Assembly (NCBI RefSeq): GCF_032854445.1
Contig: NC_088305.1
Coordinates: 31,647,645 to 31,711,644, forward strand
From: Liolophura sinensis
Taxonomy: Eukaryota > Mollusca > Polyplacophora > Chitonida > Chitonidae
Length of the DNA: 64,000 nt
Direction: 5' to 3'
The notes under the pieces are model-generated. The model was not told the DNA's origin. It made no database searches and worked only from the letters and a program-made list of their open reading frames with translations. Each line of letters opens with the position of its first letter. Positions within the stretch are counted from its first letter, which is position 1. Both the position numbers and the translations under genes were made by a program. Of this stretch, positions 59,141 through 64,000 are shown piece by piece.

Positions 59141-59859
59141 AAAAAAACCAAACACAGACAGGCTACATAATTACTGTTACGGTATTGACCATAAGATCGG
59201 GACTAAAACCTGGGTTAAATCCCGGACCTCCTGAACATGAAGTTCTAGTCAGTTCGCCCTCAGCATATCGGACAGCTCACGGTTTTCTTTGATTCCTCTT
59301 GTTTCTCTCCCACTCCCTCTCTCTCTTTCATTCTCCTTTATTTTTTGCTCACCGAAAAATGATGATTCTTCGGACCTGGCGACCCCGAATTTCCCGCCTT
59401 TGTATATAATATTATTTAAATATATAATTTAAATAATTAGCTACAGCATCGCTCTGCATCAACAGTGTCAACAAAATGAAATGTCTACCAAACAATGTCT
59501 ACAGGGTCGGCAAGGATATGTTTGAGATGCTACATTTTTGAAGTACATATGGAACCCAATCGAGGAGAAAATTATGTTTCCAAAGAGAAAGAGCTTACCT
59601 GTTCACCCAGACACGTGCGAGTTGCATTTCAGTCGATTTTTTTAACACCAGGATAGATGTTTCTTCTTTTCAGTTCAAAAGAGGCCTCGTGGGGATAAAC
59701 AAGACAATGCAGAATCTTTGACAAGTTCCACATACAGTATTGGCATACATATAGCGATGGCAATATATTACACTCGCCCATAAATGCAACAGTTAACTGA
59801 CAACTTGATAGTGATTTAATATAAAGGGTATTGACTATAAAACGCTAATACTTCATGAC

Positions 59860-60465
59860 CTACGTGGTCTAGTGGTTAGCGTGCTAGCACAGAACAATGA
59901 TCCAGGAGCCTCTCACCAATGCGATCGTGGCAGAGCGTCCGCTTCGGGAGCGGTAGATCCAGGAGTCACACCTAAGACTTTAAAAGAGGAAGTTGTGGCT
60001 TCCTCGCTTGTCGTTCAGCAGGGAGGGGATAGTGCAACGACTGGTAGACCGGTATCAGTATAATGGCTGGGGCGATTTACTTGCCTTCGGTAAGTCGTTT
60101 CAGTAAAGCAGCACTAGATAAAAGAGCGGTGGAAATCCGTCCTGCAACAAGGAGGTACATTACATACAGCCTAAGGATTCCTTCGTCGTCATATGACTGA
60201 AAAATTGTTGAGCACGCTGTTATACCCCAATCACTCACTCACTCACCCAATGCGATCGCTGTGAGTTCAAATCCAGCTCGTGCTGGCTTCTTCTTCGCTC
60301 GTACGTGAAATGGTCCTGCAGCAACCTGTGGATGGTCGTGGGTTTCTTCTGGGCTTCCTGGTTTCCTCTCAGCAAAATGCTGAAAGCCGTCATGTCTGTG
60401 AAATGTTCTTGAGTACTGCTTAAAACACTAATCAGATAAATAAAGAAATACATTTTTATTTTCTC
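59860..60465 (+). mobile_element. SINE family C interrupted by a family A insertion
   Basis: The family C head lies at 59860-59927 (GTGGTCTAGTGGTTAGCGTG, GATCCAGGAGCCTCTCACCA). It resumes at 60259 (CTGTGAGTTCAAATCCAGCT) and runs through the 3' end to about 60465 with an (AAAT) tail. Confidence 0.85.
59928..60246 (+). mobile_element. SINE family A nested in family C, with 12-bp target duplication
   Basis: It begins TGGCAGAGCGTCCGCTTCGG (head truncated within box A) and includes CACACCTAAGACTTTAAAAG, AGCAGCACTAGATAAAAGAG and GACTGAAAAATTGTTGAGCA. It ends in TCACTCACTCACTCA. CCAATGCGATCG is present on both sides (59916-59927 and 60247-60258), the signature of target-primed reverse transcription. 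Confidence 0.9.
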
Positions 60466-60494
60466 ACCGATTTCCATATTTTCCTATAAGATTC

Positions 60495-62285
60495 TCTGCA
60501 CCCTCACTGTTTCTAGATTCTCTGCACCTCACTGTTTCTAGATTCTCTGCAACCTCACTGTTTCTAGATTTCCACCGCTCTGTTTGTTTGTAGAGCCGCC
60601 ACACTGATCCGATTGTTTCCACATTCCATACCCAGTAAGGATCTCTTTGCTTCTAGATTCAGCCCCCGCGCCCGTTTTAGTTTTCAGACCCCCCAGTTTT
60701 TATTGTCCTGCCACTGCCACTGTGTTTAGATTCCATCGCTCTCACTGTTCCTAGACTCCCCAGTCTTATTTTTTCTAGGTTTCCCTGCTCTCATTGTTTC
60801 TATACTCGTCCGCTCTCATTGTTTCTAGAATCACCCGCTCTCATTGTTTCTAGACTCCCACGCTCTCATTGTTTCTAGGTTCGCCCGTGCCTATTGTTTC
60901 TAGACTGGTCCTATCTCATTGTTTCTAGACTGGCCCGCTCTCATTCTTTCTAGACTGGTCCTCTCTCATCGTTCCTAGACTCGCCCGATCTAATTTTTCT
61001 AGTCTGGCCCTCTTTCATTATCTCTAGACTCGTCCACTCTCATTGTTTCTAGATTCGTCTGCTCTCATTGTTTCCAATCTGGCCCGCTCTCATTGTATCT
61101 AGACCGGCCCATTCTTATTGTTTCTAGACTCGACCGCTCTCATTGTTTCTAGACTGGCCCGCTCTCATTTTATTTAGACTGGCCCTCTTTCAATGTTTCT
61201 AGATTCGTCCGCTCTCATTGTTTTCAGACTGGTGCCCTCTCATTGTTTCTAGACTCGTCCGCTCTCACTGTTTCTAGACTCGACCGCTCTCATTGTTTCT
61301 AGACTCGTCCACTCTCATTGTTTCTAGTCTGGTCCGCTCTCACTGTTTCTAGACTGGCCCGCTCTCATTGTTTCTAGACTCGTCCACTCTCATTGTTTCT
61401 AGTCTGGTCCGCTCTCACTGTTTCTAGACTGGCCCGCTCTCATTGTTTCTAGGCTGGTCCGCCCTCATTGTTTCTAGACTGGCCCGCTCTCATTTTCTAG
61501 ACTGGCCCTCTTTCAATGTTTTCAGATTCGTCCGCTGTCATTGTTTCTAGACTCGTCTGTTTTCATTGTTTCTAGTCTGGCCCGGTCTCATTGTTTCTAG
61601 ACTTGACCGCTCTCATTGTTTCTAGACTAGCCGGCTCTCATTGTTTCTACACTCGCCCGCTCACATTGTTTCTACAATGGATCGCTCTCATTGTTCCTTG
61701 ACTGGCCCGCTCTCATTGTTTCTAGATTTCCCCGCTTTCAATGTTTCTACACTCCTATGCTCTCATTGTTTCTAGATCTCCCCTCTCTCATTGTTTCTAG
61801 GGTCGTCTACTCTCATTGTTTCTAAACTCTCTCGGTCTCATTGTTTCTAGACTGGCCCGCTCTCATTGTTTCTACAATCGCCCTCTCACGCTTTTTCTAG
61901 AATCGATCGCTCTCATTGTTCCTTGACTGGCCCGCTCTCATTGTTTCTAGATTTCCCCGCTGTCATTGTTTCTAGCCTCACGCGCGCGCATTGTTTCTGC
62001 AGTCGATCGCTCTCATTGTTTCTATAATCGCCCGCTCCCTTTGTTTCTAGATTTCTTCGCTCTAGTTGTTTCTACACTCCCATGCTCTCATTGTTTCCAG
62101 ACTCCCACGCTCCCATTGTTTCTAAACTCTCTCGGTCTCATTGTTTCTAGACTGGGCCTGTCTAATTGTTTCTAGGCTTCCCCGCTCACATTGTTTCTAG
62201 ACTAGCCCGTTCTCATTTTTTCTAGACTGTCATGCTTGTTTCTAGGCTCGCCCCCTCACATTGTTTCCAGATTCTCCCCGCTATT
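60495..62285. repeat. 25-bp minisatellite, about 70 units
   Basis: The unit is CTCTCATTGTTTCTAGACTG plus GCCCG, with frequent CTCGTCCG, TTCGCCCG and length variants. The left end is more diverged than the centre. Most units contain CTAG. Confidence 0.95.
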
Positions 62286-62654
62286 GCGTAATCTTATAAT
62301 CATTGAAGATTACATAATTGTCTTCCGCTATTACAGTGTGCAGTCTGAACAGGACTAATGAGAAGTTTCGCCAGTTTAGATTATTGTGATTCCTGACCTG
62401 GAGCGCCCATATTGGTTGACGGCTGGTACACGAATGTCTGTTTCGACGCATAGATCCCCCATTTATAAACTAACCGCTGTGGTATATTTCAAACATTGAC
62501 TATGACTTTAAAGAACATTCAAATCAATATCCTGTGCAGTTTTAGAGCTGTATCGTGGAGATATAGTTTTCGTGCGAATGGATAGTTGGGTGAGTATGAC
62601 TATATACTATAACCATCAACAAAAACAACACTGTTGTGACAATATATTTGTGTG

Positions 62655-62880
62655 TTATGTGACTGGGTTGGCATTGTCAGTGTCAGGTCTGGTATCAGTG
62701 TACTGTGACTGGGTGGGGTGTCATGTCTGGTGTCAATGTAATGTTACTGGGTGGGTGTCGTGTCTGGTGTCAGTGTAATGTGATTGGGTGGGATGTCGTG
62801 TCTGGTGTCAGTGTAATGTGACAAAGTGTGGAGTCATGCCTGGTGTCAGTGTAATGCGACTGGGTGGGTTTCATGTCTGT
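62655..62880. repeat. Tandem repeat of about 42 bp, 5 units, derived from SINE family B
   Basis: Each unit is a variant of GTGTCAGTGTAATGTGACTG then GGTGGGGTGTCATGTCTG. The same string occurs once inside family B SINEs (for example, as the reverse complement, near 7.55 kb). Confidence 0.75.
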
Positions 62881-62889
62881 TTTTTTTGA

Positions 62890-63790
62890 ATGAATGAATG
62901 AATGGATGAAAGGATACGGGAATTTCGTCACGTTAGCAATACTTTACTTGCGCATTGTCTGCGCATGTGCATGTGGTTATAAGCTGCAATCCTCAGTTCA
63001 AGCTAACCTTTTATATAAATTGTTTTCCATATATGCGAGGATCCAAAGTCGCTGAATAAAGTCAGTCGGTGTCTGAATAAATATAAATATCGAGTGAAAT
63101 CCACCAGAGCCGTAAATTGGCTAAACACTTTCTAACACGAAGTGAGAAGTTAAACATCAGCAATTACTGTGTACCAAAAAGTAAACAAATAACACCAGAG
63201 GCACTCTGCCTGATTTCTCTGTAGACACGTGGACAAGAAGAAATCGGATTTATTGAAATTTCATGTATGCCCATAAAAGCAATAGATTCCCTACGCGCTC
63301 ACTAACAAGCCGGTGCCTTTCGCACTCTCTTCTACAGCAGTCGCAGATCTCCATGTGCACTGCTCGTTTTAACATAATCTTTACATTAACCTTTTGATGC
63401 TTCCATTTTTGTAACTGTTACTGTAAAAGCCGTTAAACCAACATGTGTTAAGACTTGTGAAATGATGTGTGCGGATTCCATGTAAAATACTTTTATGATT
63501 TAAATAAACAAAAAAGGTATGCATAAGCTATATCTGTTTATTTTTGGTGTTAATTGTTTGACACATGACCACAGTCCCGATCTCTTCAATTAGCCCCGGC
63601 CGTGTCTACTGTACGATAGTAAGTGAATCAACCCAGGAAACATGTTCGGAAAGTTCGGAAACATGTTTTTTCCATTGTGGATTTTAACACGAAGCGATGA
63701 GCGATGAATTCATGAAAGCTAATCATTATCCAACACAACATAGTTCTGAACTTTGGGCATCTCGTAGAAGTTCTGCTACGGTATCTAACG
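62890..63790. other. Intergenic; nothing recognised
   Basis: Unique sequence with an (AATG)n run at about 62889-62910; no supported gene. Confidence 0.4.
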
Positions 63791-63884
63791 TGTCTTCTTC
63801 GCAGATCACCAGTTAATGAGGTCATGTGGTCGGAGGTTCGATACCTAGGTTAAGAAGTACTCTTATGGCGCTCTCATGGATTGA

Positions 63885-64000
63885 TTGGTTTATTTATTTA
63901 TATATTTGATTGATGATTAACGCCGTACTCAAGAACATTTCCACTTATACGACGGTCGGCAGCATTATGGTGCGAGAAAACCTGGCAAAGCCCGTGGGGA
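63885..64000 (-). mobile_element. SINE family C copy cut by the window end
   Basis: It contains TTGATTGATGATTAACGCCG, TACTCAAGAACATTTCCACT, GGCAGCATTATGGTGCGAG and AAAGCCCGTGGGGA. A box B-like GGAGGTTCGATACC at about 63832 may belong to another SINE remnant. Confidence 0.75.

Overview
This window is animal nuclear DNA, not bacterial or viral. The genes are split into short exons with GT-AG introns, and the introns and spacers are packed with minisatellites, microsatellites and tRNA-derived SINEs. The gene content (a ciliary protein, a Sec22 longin protein, a concentrative nucleoside transporter) and the SINE types suggest a marine lophotrochozoan, most likely a mollusc. That assignment is an inference.

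Layout. (1) About 1-14,600, minus strand: the first 13 coding exons of CFAP221/PCDP1, a cilium central-pair protein. The gene runs off the left edge. (2) About 14,900-15,060: a divergent promoter region with an RFX X-box. (3) 17,327-23,533, plus strand: complete SEC22A, six coding exons, 307 aa, with a predicted GC-AG intron. (4) About 23,700-35,200: a repeat-rich spacer with a 53-bp array, a near-perfect 40-bp array, a 2.7-kb satellite of about 55-bp units, and several SINEs. (5) 38,979-48,814, plus strand: complete SLC28-type (CNT3-like) Na+/nucleoside cotransporter, 12 coding exons, 638 aa. (6) 48,815-64,000: no convincing gene. It holds SINEs (one nested inside another with a 12-bp target duplication), a decayed LINE reverse transcriptase, a 25-bp array of about 1.8 kb, and two unassigned coding-like stretches.

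The three genes do not form a pathway. CFAP221 and SEC22A are head to head and may share the promoter region. All exon joins were checked by hand: splice phase agrees at every junction and the proteins align with human CFAP221, SEC22A and CNT3 as remembered.

Most interesting signal: two CFAP221 tandem arrays (45 bp at exon 10, 128 bp at exon 3) start inside the exon, so each unit carries a copy of the exon's last bases plus its 5' splice site. Other notable items are a roughly 700-bp foldback element in CFAP221 intron 1, a 111-bp MITE-like element with a 9-bp target duplication, and the X-box. I found no undescribed multi-gene system.
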